Source: Isoetes taiwanensis
Taxonomy: Eukaryota; Streptophyta; Lycopodiopsida; Isoetales; Isoetaceae
Assembly: GCA_021234155.1 (NCBI GenBank)
Contig: JAJEKV010000032.1
Span: forward strand, 11,044,099-11,108,098
Reading direction: 5' to 3'
DNA length: 64,000 nucleotides
This document shows, piece by piece, positions 20,813-31,855 of this stretch. Position numbers and translations under genes: made by a program. Numbering within the stretch: position 1 is the stretch's first letter; each line of letters begins with the position of its first letter. Under the pieces are notes generated by a model. It saw only the letters and a program-made list of their open reading frames with translations, did not search any database and had not been told where the DNA came from.

Positions 20813-22435
20813 TGTGACGCTCCCTGAACATATACGACACTCGGACGTATACATACGGGGACTTTCCCCTCCCATGGCAACCAACTCACCATGAGCAGGG
20901 CCCTCCGTCTAACTCGGGCCATCTATAGGATGATGCCCAAGTGAAGGTCACAGAGGGGTCATTCGGCCCACGCCTTCAATGGGGCTCCTACGTCGCGGAA
21001 GCGTGAATACAAGGTTAGCACACATCGTAATCATGTCATAATTTACCACCACGAAGGGTGGCACATCCATCCAAGTGCCAACGATGAAGAATATGCATCT
21101 AAACCTAGGAAAACACCCCAAACCCCAGGTTCTACCCCGGTTCAGACTCCGGTGGGGATGGACTGATGGCTCGGTCTCAAGAGATCAGCAGACAGAAGCA
21201 TAACCTGGCGTTGGCTGGCATAGAACATCGGCTAGGGTGGTCCACTCCATCCGCCCCTCCTGTGCACACTTTGCGGATGAGTCCAATCATGCTATGGCGT
21301 CACTATAGCCTTCCGGATACGCAGACTCAAGGTATCACCCTTCGAGCCTACTACATGGTTCATGAAGCCCCGTCCGATGAGGCAGGTCGGAGAAGCGTCC
21401 CCTTCCAGGATCACAGTGGTTCCATGGGTGGACTAGAGAATACGTGCCGCATCAGCGTTCCCCGCATCCGTCCCCGACTTACTCGCCCTAAATCTACTCA
21501 AAGTACAGGATGCCCCATGCGGGTCACACCTCTGTACCCAGGGAGTGTCAGACCCATACCCGGCCTGGATCGCGCCTAGCTCACTGGCCGGCTATTAGAC
21601 CTAGTCCACTATAGGAGTCTCAGGAGCCTTTTATGTTCGTGCAAGACCCCACCCCCACTTCACCACTGTGTCCCTTGTTTGGTGCTAAGTCACTCCATAG
21701 CAACCACGACTCGGTGGTCTCTTGTACACAGGCCGCATCTAATGGGAATATTACAGGGCTCTATCTAGGAGCATACTATCATACATGAGCTCAGAGGTCT
21801 CTACCCCCCTTAATTCCCCCATTTCCAGAGTAATACCATGCAAAGAACTATCAATCCATCCTTAAAGAGCAAAACCAGAATCAGAATATAAAGAGAACTT
21901 ACCTTTACAACCAAGGGTTAGCTCCTATGAGTAAAACACGGAGAGAACAGACAAAACAACACAACAAGTGCCCAACAGGGGCGCTACCCTAGAATTCTCA
22001 AGCTGCACTAACCACCCACCTGAGTTCCTGCTGGACCCGTTATCATTTGGTTGCTCCATCTTCCTGGGACTTGGTGCTCAGCTCTGGTTACACAGGTATA
22101 AGTGCTTTGGCAAAGGTGTCGCTCAGCTCCTCAAGGTCGATTATGGTTGATAAGGGGGTGGTGATCCACCTTAATGGTTCAAAGTAGTATTCACCATGCT
22201 GGCCAATCGAGTTTGGCCAGGTGGCGCTTTCCCAAACCATAATTAGCTTAATTATCCTTTTTAAATATTAATTCCTTAATTATAGGTTATTATCCTTAAT
22301 AATTAAATTAGCATAGCTAATTTAATCCCTTTTAGGTCAACCCCCTAGGTTACCATACCCCATGGTGGCATATCTATACTGGGTGACGTGTCAATATATT
22401 TATACGTATACCGTATAAATACTTGGAACGTCACA
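20813..22435 (-). repeat. 5' LTR of chromovirus, full length (1623 bp)
   Basis: It begins TGTGACG and ends CGTCACA, a perfect 7-bp inverted terminal motif including TG...CA. Its right-hand 1324 bp repeat 2498-3821. A TATA-like ATAAATA lies near its outer (U3) end in minus orientation. Confidence 0.92.
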
Positions 22436-22875
22436 CACATCTTTTTCACGTGCCAAATATGCAGTTACACATCATTTGGCCTATCGAGCAATCCGGGCAT
22501 TTCATGGTGATCGAGCAATCCAGGCATTTCATGGCATTTCCAGGCATAATCATGGTGTTTGTGATTTTAGTGGAGTCTACTACAACTTTTAAATTCTTGG
22601 ACATGATTGCGAGCTTGTTTGGATTTTTGCCAATTGGATGGGTATTGATCCAACTCGCGTTGGTACTAGGAAAACCAGTCCTTGATAAAATTGGATTTTG
22701 GCCAACGGTGGTTGCAGTTGCTTGCTTATAAGATCTGGGATTTGGTCTGATAGTTATGATTCCTCTAGCAGTTCTTTCATGGCTTCCAAGATTCCAAGCA
22801 ATGCAAACAAGGATTTAGCAGAGGCCTGCAGATCTCAATGATTTTGGCTAGTAGAAAGCCAAGATCAGCATCTTA
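22436..22875 (+). pseudogene. Callose synthase C-terminal pseudogene fragment
   Basis: The frame reads TTFKFLDMIASLFGFLPIGW, then DKIGFWPTVVAVACL, a stop, DLGFGLIVMIPLAVLSWLPR and FQAMQTRI. These are the last membrane segments of plant callose synthases (GSL/CalS), glucan synthases of the plasma membrane. After TRI about 20 bp are missing, and the remainder (SRGLQIS, RKPRS) continues in another frame, as in the family C-terminus. The relic begins right at the LTR edge (22435). Either the chromovirus inserted into it or the rest was deleted. The stop, the deletion and the absence of upstream exons rule out a functional gene. Confidence 0.85.
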
Positions 22876-23373
22876 AAGTAATGATTACTGGATGGTATAC
22901 CTCCTTTTGATTATCATTATTTATTATTTATTATATGATCATTTGTTTATTACATAATGGTCTTGTCTAATTGAAAAATGCCTAACGTCAAGAAAGGTCG
23001 TATAAAATTGAGTTCAGAAAGCTTACCCTCCATCTCAAGAATAAGTAAACATGCTTTCCTGCAATGTAGGAAAGAAAAATAGGTTATAATTCAAAGAGCT
23101 CAAATTAAAGATGTTAACCGAGTAGGAAGCATCGCTCAAAAGGCATTTTCACGAGTGCTTATGTGGCATAAGAAAGAAAAGCCTTTGATAGACAATTCGG
23201 ATCTTTTACACTTAAAATTTGATACAAAAGAAATATTCTTCCAAATGTTTAAAATTTGCAAATTTTTGCAAGAATTTCTTATACGATGACTAATGGCCCT
23301 TTAGAAAGCTAACAGAAATCCATTGTAGCTAGTATAATCTTAAAATTGAAATAATTCTTGAATGAGATCTATC
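22876..23373. other. Non-coding AT-rich segment
   Basis: No gene, repeat boundary or RNA feature is recognisable. Confidence 0.4.
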
Positions 23374-23393
23374 ATAATAGATTTGCACTATTA

Positions 23394-23627
23394 CATTGTA
23401 AAGAAGCTCAAGGTTACATTGTAAAGTCGTATCATTGTTCTTCACTTGCCCCTCACAAGAGGCGATTGATTTTTGAGGAGTTTTTGGATGTGCACTCTTA
23501 TGCTTAGGCAGGTTGCTTCACTCGGTGGGTCTCCGCTTATCCGCTGAGATTTTATTCCTGTCTCTGCATTTATACTTGTATTTGACTCTTTGATTGAATA
23601 AAGTCTGACGTCCTTCAACAAAAAAAA
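23394..23627 (+). mobile_element. Small non-LTR retroposon with perfect 20-bp TSD
   Basis: The flanks are identical: ATAATAGATTTGCACTATTA at 23374-23393 and 23628-23647. The 234-bp body ends in AATAAAG...CAACA and a short A tract. It has no ORF. It may be a SINE or a severely 5'-truncated L1. No clear pol III A and B boxes were found, so the class is open. Confidence 0.85.
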
Positions 23628-23647
23628 ATAATAGATTTGCACTATTA

Positions 23648-24506
23648 TTTGAAATCCGAGAGATAGTCCAATTCAATCACAACCAAAAAATATTGCTTCC
23701 TTATATGGAAGATACAGGAAAAAATATACCAAAAAATTACTACAAATGTCAGAATGCCAATTATCGCACTCTAATGACACCAAAACTAAAAAACTTTAAT
23801 CTGGAAACCAAAGCTAAAGCTTGACTAAACATGTAACAAGTTTAACTTTGCCAAAGCCTTCTGGTGTGCCTTTTGCTAGTTTTTTTTTTTTTTTGGAGAT
23901 AAGGCAGTTTTTATATTCATATGATATAACTTTACAGCACAAAACACCCTGAAGATTCAGGGAAAAAGATAAGAAACTGTTCTCAGAATATACAGTAAAT
24001 GAAAAAAGTAGAGTACTCATCATGGAGTTGTTCAACATCTTCTTTGGGTCAACTTACTATAGGGAACAACCTTCTTCTGCTGAACCAAATGCTATAGGAC
24101 ATTCTCCATAAATTTTTACCATATCCACTTACTTGCTCAACTGCAACAACTTTTGTTACCCTTACTGGCCAGATTTAGATTAAGCTCAAGTAATAATTTC
24201 CAATATCCTTTGCATACTAGTAGGATAAATTGGACCAAAACCTGAATAGAAAAGAAGGACATATAGACAAGTAATTGCCCAAATCTTATGCCTGAAGTCG
24301 AACTTTCAAATGAATTACAGCATCCTTGCCCAAGGAACCAGCCCCATTGGATCTTCTCGGCCCCTGGCTAACATTCTGCCGGAGCTCCAAGAGGAACTTC
24401 CCTTACATCTTGTGAGCAACTTCCCTTACCCACTATGTTAGTTGGCACAGTTGCCACTTTTACTCGCACTCTTCATGCTAGTGGAGCCTGAACTCTGCAT
24501 ATTTGT
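23648..24506. other. Non-coding; possible LINE 3' end near 23881
   Basis: A 15-T run at 23880-23895 followed by non-coding sequence suggests the poly(A) end of a minus-strand retroposon, but no matching TSD was found. No gene is seen. Confidence 0.3.
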
Positions 24507-25115
24507 TGTAGAATGGAATCATGTAATATTGCTCATATGGAGAATCACATGCATTGTAAAAGAAATTAAAGATATGCAAGACCATGATTATGAGTCTAGA
24601 ATGATTGAAGTATCAGATGCAATTAGGTTATATGGATTTAATAACCTAAACTTAGAAAAGGTTTAACGTTTTGATATGTTTAAGGGGGGAGAACTATTTT
24701 AAGTTGATAGTTGACGCTTAAAATATAAAGCAAAGGTTGTATCAAATAATTTGGAGCCAAGTTTTATTCGAACTTCAAGGTTGGCTACCGGCACGGTTTC
24801 TTCAGAGATCGGCCCGGCATATATGCTGGATTGAACTATATAAAACTGAAGATGTATAATCAAAATGCTAACTGGTTGCATGAGTAGTTGTTTCAGAGGT
24901 TGAGCTTGGACTCTCGAAGATACGATCAAATTAGCTACAATGATTTGGTCAATCACTTTTGAATAGTGAAATCACTGTAGCATTCAATGGTCTGATAATT
25001 CCAGTTTATTATATACTCATGAACCATTGACATTAGTTTTTCTTATCCATTCTATCAATGCTATAGACGTGTTTAAACCTTGAATTTGATAAACTTCCCT
25101 AGCTATTTTCCTTCA
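24507..25115 (+). repeat. 5' LTR of copia element
   Basis: Starts TGTAGAATGG and ends CA just before the PBS. It shares long near-identical blocks with 31856-32333, including the terminal stretch around ACTCATGAACCATTGACATT. Confidence 0.88.
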
Positions 25116-25116
25116 T

Positions 25117-25129
25117 TGGTATCAGAGCT
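25117..25129 (+). promoter_or_regulatory. Copia primer-binding site (tRNA-iMet)
   Basis: TGGTATCAGAGCT one base after the LTR end matches the complement of the initiator tRNA-Met 3' end. Confidence 0.9.
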
Positions 25130-25139
25130 AGGTTTTAAA

Positions 25140-26250
25140 ATGTCAACTCGCTTTGGTGCAAATCTACTAACATCTATTGAGATTTTCAAAGGTGATAATG
25201 GTTTCCAGATCTGGAAGCAAGGAATAAGGCAGGTGCTTGAATTTGAGAATCTATGGCACCTAATAGAAGGGAATAATGCAAGAGTGATGACTTCTGCAAT
25301 TGAATCAAGTGAAAGTACAGTCCAGGAATCTAGAGCAGAAGGTGGAGGAGGTAATAGAGCAACTGCAACTTCAAGATTGACAATAGGACCAGTTGATGAA
25401 CTAAAGCTTATGGAGGCATAGGCTATTATTACAAGCAAGGTTGGAACAACTATCAAATTGAAGTTAAGAGGCATGAGTTCTAAAGAGATGTGGGAATATA
25501 TGATAAATCAATATGAGGTTAAAACTTCGTCACAGATAGATGTTCTAGAGAAGCAACTTAGAAAGCTGAAATTATATGAAAAGGACAATTTAACAGAGTA
25601 CTTGGAAAGGTTTGATTCTATCATTGCAGACTTGGAAGGAGCAGGAATTGTTCTCAATGAACAATATTGGATTCTGTCCTTGGCCAGATCTGTAGCACAC
25701 AATGGCCAACTTGCTATATTGATTAGAGATGTTGCACGTTCAAGGGAGCATGCTATTCAAATGATCAGAACTGAGTTCGAGCAAAGAGGAGGAAGTGTAG
25801 AAGGTGAGGAGCACTCTGCTGAAGTACTGTACACTAGTAAGTCTAAAAAAAGGGGAACATCTAAAGAAAGGAAGGGACCATGTTACAGTTGCAATCAATA
25901 TGGACAATAAAGCAGAATGTCCTAATGTGGAAAAAAGCATTAGATGCTTTAATTGTGATGGCAAAGGCCATGTGGCAGCAAGCTGCCGCAGTCCAAAGGG
26001 GACTTCAGAGAAAGGAAAAGGAAAGGAAAGGTATTCAAACTCACGAGGTAATTTGACAAGAGCAAATAACATGTTCAGAGGAAGAAATCCTGAGATGAAT
26101 GTGGTTGAGACTAATACTAGTGAAGAAGAGGAAGTTGATGAGACAACTGAGGTAAATCTTGACCAGATTTTGTCTGTTTCAAATAATTTAAACAAGAAGC
26201 ATAACAAATTAATGATCTTAGATTTGGGAGCTGAAAAAACAATAGCTTGA
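25140..26250 (+). pseudogene. gag: Copia gag and start of protease
   Basis: It starts MSTRFGANLL (ATG 25140), followed by FKGDNGFQIWKQGIRQVLEF, the N-terminal capsid pattern of plant copia gag (UBN2 type). A stop at 25420 and frame changes follow. KLYEKDNLTEYLERFDSI and a CCHC knuckle CFNCDGKGHVAASC (about 25950) are clear. MILDLGAEKT near 26214 corresponds to the protease active-site region, with L replacing the usual S of DSGA. It then runs into the TIR insertion. Confidence 0.88.
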
Positions 26251-27024
26251 GACTCGAGTTTGCTCAAGGAGTGCAAAGGAACTGGAGCTGGACATGTGCA
26301 ATTAGGAGATGGCGGAAGACTCAGGAGTATATGAATTATTTGATTTGTATTTGAAAGGCTTGAATATAAAATCTTTCTCAATAATAAAATTAAGGAAAAT
26401 TTACCAAAATAACCTTAATTGTTGACTTAATTCCCCAAAAGCCCTTCGTATTTGTGAAATTCCCAAAATGCCCTTAATTCTTAAGCATTTTCCCAAATAG
26501 CCCCTTGTAATTTAAAAATCACCAAAAGCTAGAGATAAGCCTATCATTCTAATACTAGAAATGATCGAAGACAATTAACTTAATGCTTTTATAGAAATCG
26601 AATTGAAGGGGAAGCTTTGTGGGCATCTTCTGGAGAAGCTGCTTTACACCCATACATGTTACTTGTAAAGCTCATTTTGCTATTTATATGCTGTCCGTAT
26701 CTATCCTCCAAATATTGAACTTCTTGAAAATAATGAATTGCTACCTCCTGCAACATGTCATCCTCCTTGTAGGCCTAGAAGAAAATGGGATAGGACAGAA
26801 GACAGGGATTGAAAAAAGCATATGTACAAGTGCACACGTTGTGGTAATGCCGGGCGTAATGAAGGAACTTTTAGAAATTCTATTTGACATTTGTATTGCA
26901 TATTTTTGTCATAATGATTTTTGAAATTTATTTTCCAAACTATTGTCATCTGTAAGAACCATTTCCTCTTAGAAAATGATCCTCTATTGTAAATACGTGC
27001 CCTTTGATGATTTTTAAAATATAA

Positions 27025-27752
27025 AGGAAGGAAGGAAGGTATTTTTATCGTCCGCGGAGACCAATCGGTCTATGGGACCCAATACAAAAACGCAGCAAGC
27101 GGATTACTGCCCGGATTAAAAAACCCCCGCCCCGAAGGGTTTTCGAGGGAAAAACCGTGGCAGCAATCAGCCTGCTGACAAACTGTCCTAACATATAAAC
27201 TGCAAAAACACCCAAATATATACAGTCATGCACTGCACCCGTAGTGCCTAATCAGCGGGCAACCAGGCGGGGACAAAGGTGACCTCGCAGATCCAGTCAG
27301 GGATAGGTTCTGTACGTATGAAACTATTTTTTCAGACGTATAAAGTGCAAAAATACGTATTTTTGTGAAAAATACGTATTTTTCGTATTTAATACTCTAC
27401 GCACGAAAAAAATTTTCGGCGTAAGTTTAAACCTTCCGCTTCGGCTTTACGCTGAAACTTTTTCGGGTAGTTTAAACCTTAGTTTCGCTTTTACTGAATT
27501 TTTTTTTTTTAAATTTCGCCTTAGTTTAAACCTTCCGCTTACGCTGAAAACTTTTTCAGAAGTTGAACCTTCAGTTAAACGCGAAACCAAAAAAAAAAAA
27601 TTCGCGTAGTTTAAACCTTCATTAAACGCTTAAAAAGTTTCGCGTAAGGTTTAAATGGGAAGGTTTCGCCACGAAAAAAAAAATTTTTTTTTTTTTTTAA
27701 ACCTTGAGTTTCGTTTTACCTTGAAAAAGTTTCGCGTGAAAGTTTAAAGAAG

Positions 27753-27784
<32 letters not shown>

Positions 27785-28690
27785 TCGTGTTTTCGCGTAA
27801 GCGAACTGAAGGTTTCGCTACGCCGAAATTTTTTCGACGTAGGAAATTTTTGGACGTATTTTTGACGTATTAAACGTCAAATTTGTGCCGTATCAAACGA
27901 AAATAATTATTATTATAAAACGTTATCTGATGATTGAACCTATCCCGGATCCATTACCTCACAATGTAACGACCCCGGGGAGACGTCTTGGCGGTGTGTT
28001 CATCGGCAAATGTAAGGGCAAGTCCGGCCGCATTACTAAGGGAGCATATCCGCCCGGATCGACCAATTTGGGCAACTCGGAAAGTGTGAGACTCATCCTC
28101 AATGGCACCCGTTTGGCAAAGACCGCAGAGCTTTGCCCTGGCGGGCTCCCCAATCCACCCGCCCGCCTCGACGCGAAGATGGTGGGCACGTATGCGAATG
28201 GAGGCAATGAGTCCGGGCGCTTTTCAAGGGCAAACCGGGAACGCAGGTAGAACTGGTGGGCCCCGGGCTAACACGGGTTGATGTGCTCCTTGTAATGGGC
28301 CATTTTGACTCCGCTTCTAGAGCGCGGGGTCCCGTGAGCTTGCCAAGGAAGCAAACATCTAGGTACTCCCCGCAGCCGCCACGATCGCCGACGTGGTCCA
28401 CCGCGACGCACTGCGCCCCCTCGCCGACGTTCCATCTGGCGAGCCACTGATCTCTCTTACCCCTCCAACAGGCCCTGAGCTGCTGCGGACCCATTGCCAC
28501 AGTGTAAGCCAGGTGCGGGAGCCGAGTGTCACCCATAGTAACCACTTTCTGAAAATAGACGATGTGTCTATCAAGGGCTGCCCGCTGAAGTGGCAAGAAT
28601 CCAGTTTCCTGCAGCAGAATCTGATAGGGGACCGAAGGTTTCACCCCAAGTGCCCGTGCCAAAAATGCCTTCTGCAAGGGCCATTTGGGA
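27025..28690 (-). mobile_element. 5'-truncated LINE inside the TIR element
   Basis: The minus strand reads QKAFLARALGVKPSVPYQIL (about 28675), FLPLQRAALDRHIVYFQKVV and MGDTRLPHLAYTVAM. These are near-identical to the LINE at 16090-16270. Its 3' UTR hairpin and GTGGACG-like end lie at 27040-27160, with a (CCTT)n tail at 27025-27039. It is interrupted by a foldback element at 27300-27946. Confidence 0.88.
27300..27946. mobile_element. Foldback/MITE-like element of shuffled GTTTAAACCTT motifs
   Basis: Ends are 11-bp perfect inverted repeats GGGATAGGTTC (27300-27310) and GAACCTATCCC (27936-27946). The 625-bp interior consists almost only of permuted short motifs in both orientations (GTTTAAACCTT, TTCGCGTAAG, TACGTATTTTT, poly-A and poly-T runs). 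No TSD is obvious. It sits in the LINE 3' region. Confidence 0.6.
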
Positions 28691-28829
28691 AAATACTTAA
28701 GAATTAAGGGCATTTTGGGAATTTAAAAAATACAAAGGGCTTTTTGGGAATTAAGTCAACAATTAAGGTTATTTTGGTAAATTTCCCAATTAAGGAAAAT
28801 TAAATTTATTGGCAAAAGAGTTGGAAATT

Positions 28830-29560
28830 TGTTTGGACTTGAGCAACCCTTCAGCTTGAATAATGTTGAATGTGTCTCCTTGAAAACATGGCATACTCGA
28901 CTGTGTCACACAAATTTTGCTAATGTAGAAGTGTTGCAAAGAAAGGATTAATATCTGCAGAAAAGGAAGAGGATAAAAAAATGCTATGTGGAGGATGTAT
29001 TCTTGGCAAGCAAACAAGATTGCCATTAAAGAACTACAAAAAGGGCTAAAGGAATTTTAGATCTTGTTCATATAGATCTTTGTGGGTCTTTAAATGTGAC
29101 AAGCATGACAGGAAATAGGTACTTTATGACATTTATGGACGATTTTAGCAGGAGGACCAAATGCTACTGCCAAAAAACAAAGGATCAAGCATATGGAGCT
29201 CTTAAATTGTTTGTGGCAGAAGTTCAATTGGAGATAGGGAGGAAAATCAAAAGCATAAGGTCAGACAGAGGAGGTGAGTATTTGTCATATGAATTTAAAG
29301 CTTTTTGTGCTAACCATGGAATCAGGAGACAATTGACATGCAGATATTCTCCTCAGCAAAATGTAGTAGCTGAGAGGAAGAATAGAACACTACTTAAAGT
29401 TGTAAGATTGATGTTAAAATCTTCTGGATTGCCTAATTATATCTGAGATGAGGCATTGAAGACTGATGTATTTGTTCAAACATTCTGCCTACATCAAGCA
29501 TAAATGGAGGAGTTCCAGAAATGTTCTGGCTAGGTAAAATACCATGTTATAATAATTTAA
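28830..29560 (+). pseudogene. Copia integrase region
   Basis: GAG-pre-integrase pieces are followed by CGGCILGKQTRLPLKNYKKG and VHIDLCGSLN, then TGNRYFMTFMDDFSRRTKCY, SIRSDRGGEYLSYEFKAFC and SPQQNVVAERKNRTLL (29096-29446). These form the zinc finger and D-D-E core of copia integrase. Stops at several places end any function. Confidence 0.88.
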
Positions 29561-29668
29561 AGGCTTATGGTTGTCTTGCTTATACACATATACCAGAACA
29601 ATTGAGACAAAAGCTGGATGATAGAGCATACATAACCTATTTGGTAGGCTATGATGCTAACTCGCACA

Positions 29669-29764
29669 GAGAATAGAATAGAACAGAATAGATTTTTTAA
29701 CGTCCACGGAGACCAATAGGTCATGGGACCCATACAATGGACTAGTACAATCATTACTACTAGG
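29669..29764 (-). mobile_element. Very short LINE 3' end with (TTCTA)n-type tail
   Basis: Minus-strand end GGTCTCCGTGGACGTTAAAA followed by a TTCTA-like tail (29670-29691). Only about 70 bp of the LINE 3' end are present. It interrupts the copia pol frame between the YLVGYDAN-like and DVVFDEGEFY segments. The same short subfamily occurs at 39635-39730. Confidence 0.82.
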
Positions 29765-31845
29765 ATGTTGTCTTTGATGAAGGGGAATTCTACAAAAGAA
29801 TTCCAAAGGTCAATACTTATGATATGAGTGAAGAAGAGGAGAACAATAAAATTAAAAAGACTCAAAAGGAACTTGCAACCAAAGAGGACGAGATCAGTTT
29901 TGTGGATGATACAAGTGACTTTGAGGATAATGATGATACAAACAGTATGCAGACTGATATGACATGAATATGAGACAAGATACTTCTGTTGAGAAACCTA
30001 TCAAAAGAGGCAGAAGAACAGAGGCTCAAATCTTAAGAGATGAAAATAAATCAATGCTTGAAATACATGGAAGAAATGAACAAGGCAGAAGTAAAAGGCT
30101 TTATGCCGATGAAGGAGAAATACACAGTGTCTTTGATATATTGCTTTTGGAAAATACAGAATTACCCAAGAATTACTTTGAAGCAATAAATGGAAAAGAC
30201 TCTGAATTATGGTCTGTAGCCATGCAAGAGGAAATGGAAGCATTTAAGAGGACAGGAACTTATGAGGTTGTTGACAAGCCTGAAGGAAAACATATAATAG
30301 GAAATAAGTGGGTCTTTAGAATAAAACCTGGCAGTGATGACAAGAAAATATAAGGCAAGATTGGTTGCACAAGGGTTTACACAGAGGAAAGGGCAGGACT
30401 TTGATGAGACATTCTCTCCTTTGGTAAAAATAAATAGTTTGAGAATTTTGCTGGCCATTGCAAATGCACATAATCTTGAATTACATCATATGAACGTCAG
30501 CATGCCTTCTTAATGCAAAACTTGAAGAAGAAATTTATCTTAAGCAAGTTCCTGGATTTGAAGTAGGAGAGGGAAAAGTATGGAAGCTAAAGAGAGTTGT
30601 ATATGGCTTGAGACAATCCCCACAAGAGTGGTACAAATGCATGAACAGTTATCTTCAAGAGCGAGGGTTTCATAAATTGAAATATGATGGAAACTTATAT
30701 AAATATAGAGATGGGGAAGAATGGTGTATAATTGCCTTATATGTAGATGATAACATAATGATTGCCAAGAGAAAGAAAGTGCTGGATCATTGCAAAGAAC
30801 TGCTAAGTAAACGTTTTAAGATGACGAATCTTGGAGAATTGGAAAGGTTTCCAGGAATAGAGGTGTTCAGAGATAGAAAGGAAAAAATCATAACCTTGAA
30901 TCAAAAGGGACAGATACAAAATATGCTTGAAAAATTTGGAATGAAGGACTGTAATGTGGCAAGTACTCCAATGATAACAGGTCATAGAATCTCAAGACAA
31001 ATGTGTCCACAGACTGATGAAGAAAGAAAACAAATGGAAGGTGTGCCTTACATGTCATTAATAGGATGTTTATCCTATGTGACAAATTGCACAAGGCCTG
31101 ATATTGCTTTTGCAGTAAATATACTTAGCAGATACAATCAAGATCCTGACAGAACACATTGGATTGCAGCCTAAAGAATTATGAGATATTTAAAGGGCAC
31201 AATTGACTTTGGAATAAAGTACAACTCAAATGATATGATTTTGAAGGCATGGGGAGGGGATTTTATTCAGAGAAAATCTACTTCAGGTTATATAATCTTG
31301 TTGGGAGGAGCACCAGTATCTTGGAAATGCAAAAATCAAAATGGGTGGTTTTTTAATTCACATACTCAAAAAAGCATGTGGGCGACACATGTGCTGCACA
31401 GGTGCTGACTGCCCTTCATTGCCCTTCATTGCCCTTCCATAGCCCTTCATTGCCCTTCAAAAAATCATGAGTGTTTTCTATTATATAAAGGATATAATGA
31501 GCATATTAGTGATGCAAATGATGATGACATAAATTATTTGGTGAAGGTGCTTATATGTGCTGTGATGGTCAAAAAAATGGGTAGGTCAATAAAAAAGTTA
31601 CCCAAATAATATTGCACTTCTCTAGTGCAGAAGCTGTATAGCCATGTCAAGAACCCTGTACTACATGAAAGATCAAAACATATAGAAATGGAATTACACT
31701 TTATCAAGGTAATGACCAGCAAAAATATGTTACATTAAACACTGATGAGCAGTTGGCAGACATATTAACTAAAGCATCATCTGTTGGAAGATTCCAGAAG
31801 TTCAGGGATTTAATACAGTGTAGTAAATGAAGGAATATTACATGA
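29760..31845 (+). pseudogene. Copia reverse transcriptase and RNase H
   Basis: DVVFDEGEFYKRIPKV marks the linker. AINGKDSELWSVAMQEEMEAFKRTGTYEVV and HIIGNKWVFRIK (30186-30330) start RT. VYGLRQSPQEWYKCM and the catalytic ALYVDDNIMIAK follow (30598-30770). RPDIAFAVNILSRYNQDP and QRKSTSGYIILLGGAPVSWK mark the connection and RNase H. Frameshifts near 30345, 30510 and 31170 and a GCCCTTCATT repeat (31411-31460) break the frame. Confidence 0.9.
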
Positions 31846-31855
31846 AGGGGGAATT

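Larger units (their letters stand above)
2498..22435 (-). mobile_element. Ty3/gypsy chromovirus with histone-like ORFs (~19.9 kb)
   Basis: The element reads right to left: 5' LTR 20813-22435, tRNA-iMet-type PBS 20799-20811, H3-fusion ORF 20109-18778, second ORF with H2A-like end 18534-17146, H2B-like ORF 10500-10009, gag about 9800-8660, pol 8653-4416 with chromodomain, PPT 3834-3822, and 3' LTR 3821-2498. A sense-strand LINE ending at 17022 and a hAT-like MITE at 4575-5179 are inserted in it. The last ~700 bp of the two LTRs differ at about six positions by eye, so insertion is fairly recent. Pol nevertheless carries a frameshift and the second ORF two stops, so this copy is non-autonomous now. 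The 3' LTR lacks about 300 bp at its outer end, so a target-site duplication cannot be tested. Extra sense ORFs between the 5' LTR and gag recall the extra ORF of Ogre/Tat elements, but this is a chromodomain lineage. Confidence 0.85.
26396..28787. mobile_element. TIR element (2392 bp, ~115-bp inverted repeats) carrying LINE sequence
   Basis: Identical 8-bp flanks AATTAAGG (26388-26395 and 28788-28795). Inward from these, about 115 bp on the left (AAATTTACCAAAATAACC...) reappear inverted on the right with few changes. Long TIRs suggest a Mutator-like non-autonomous element, although the exact TSD length (8 or 9) is uncertain. No transposase is present. The interior holds an unrecognised 500-bp segment (26510-27020) and a minus-strand LINE fragment. 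Confidence 0.8.
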
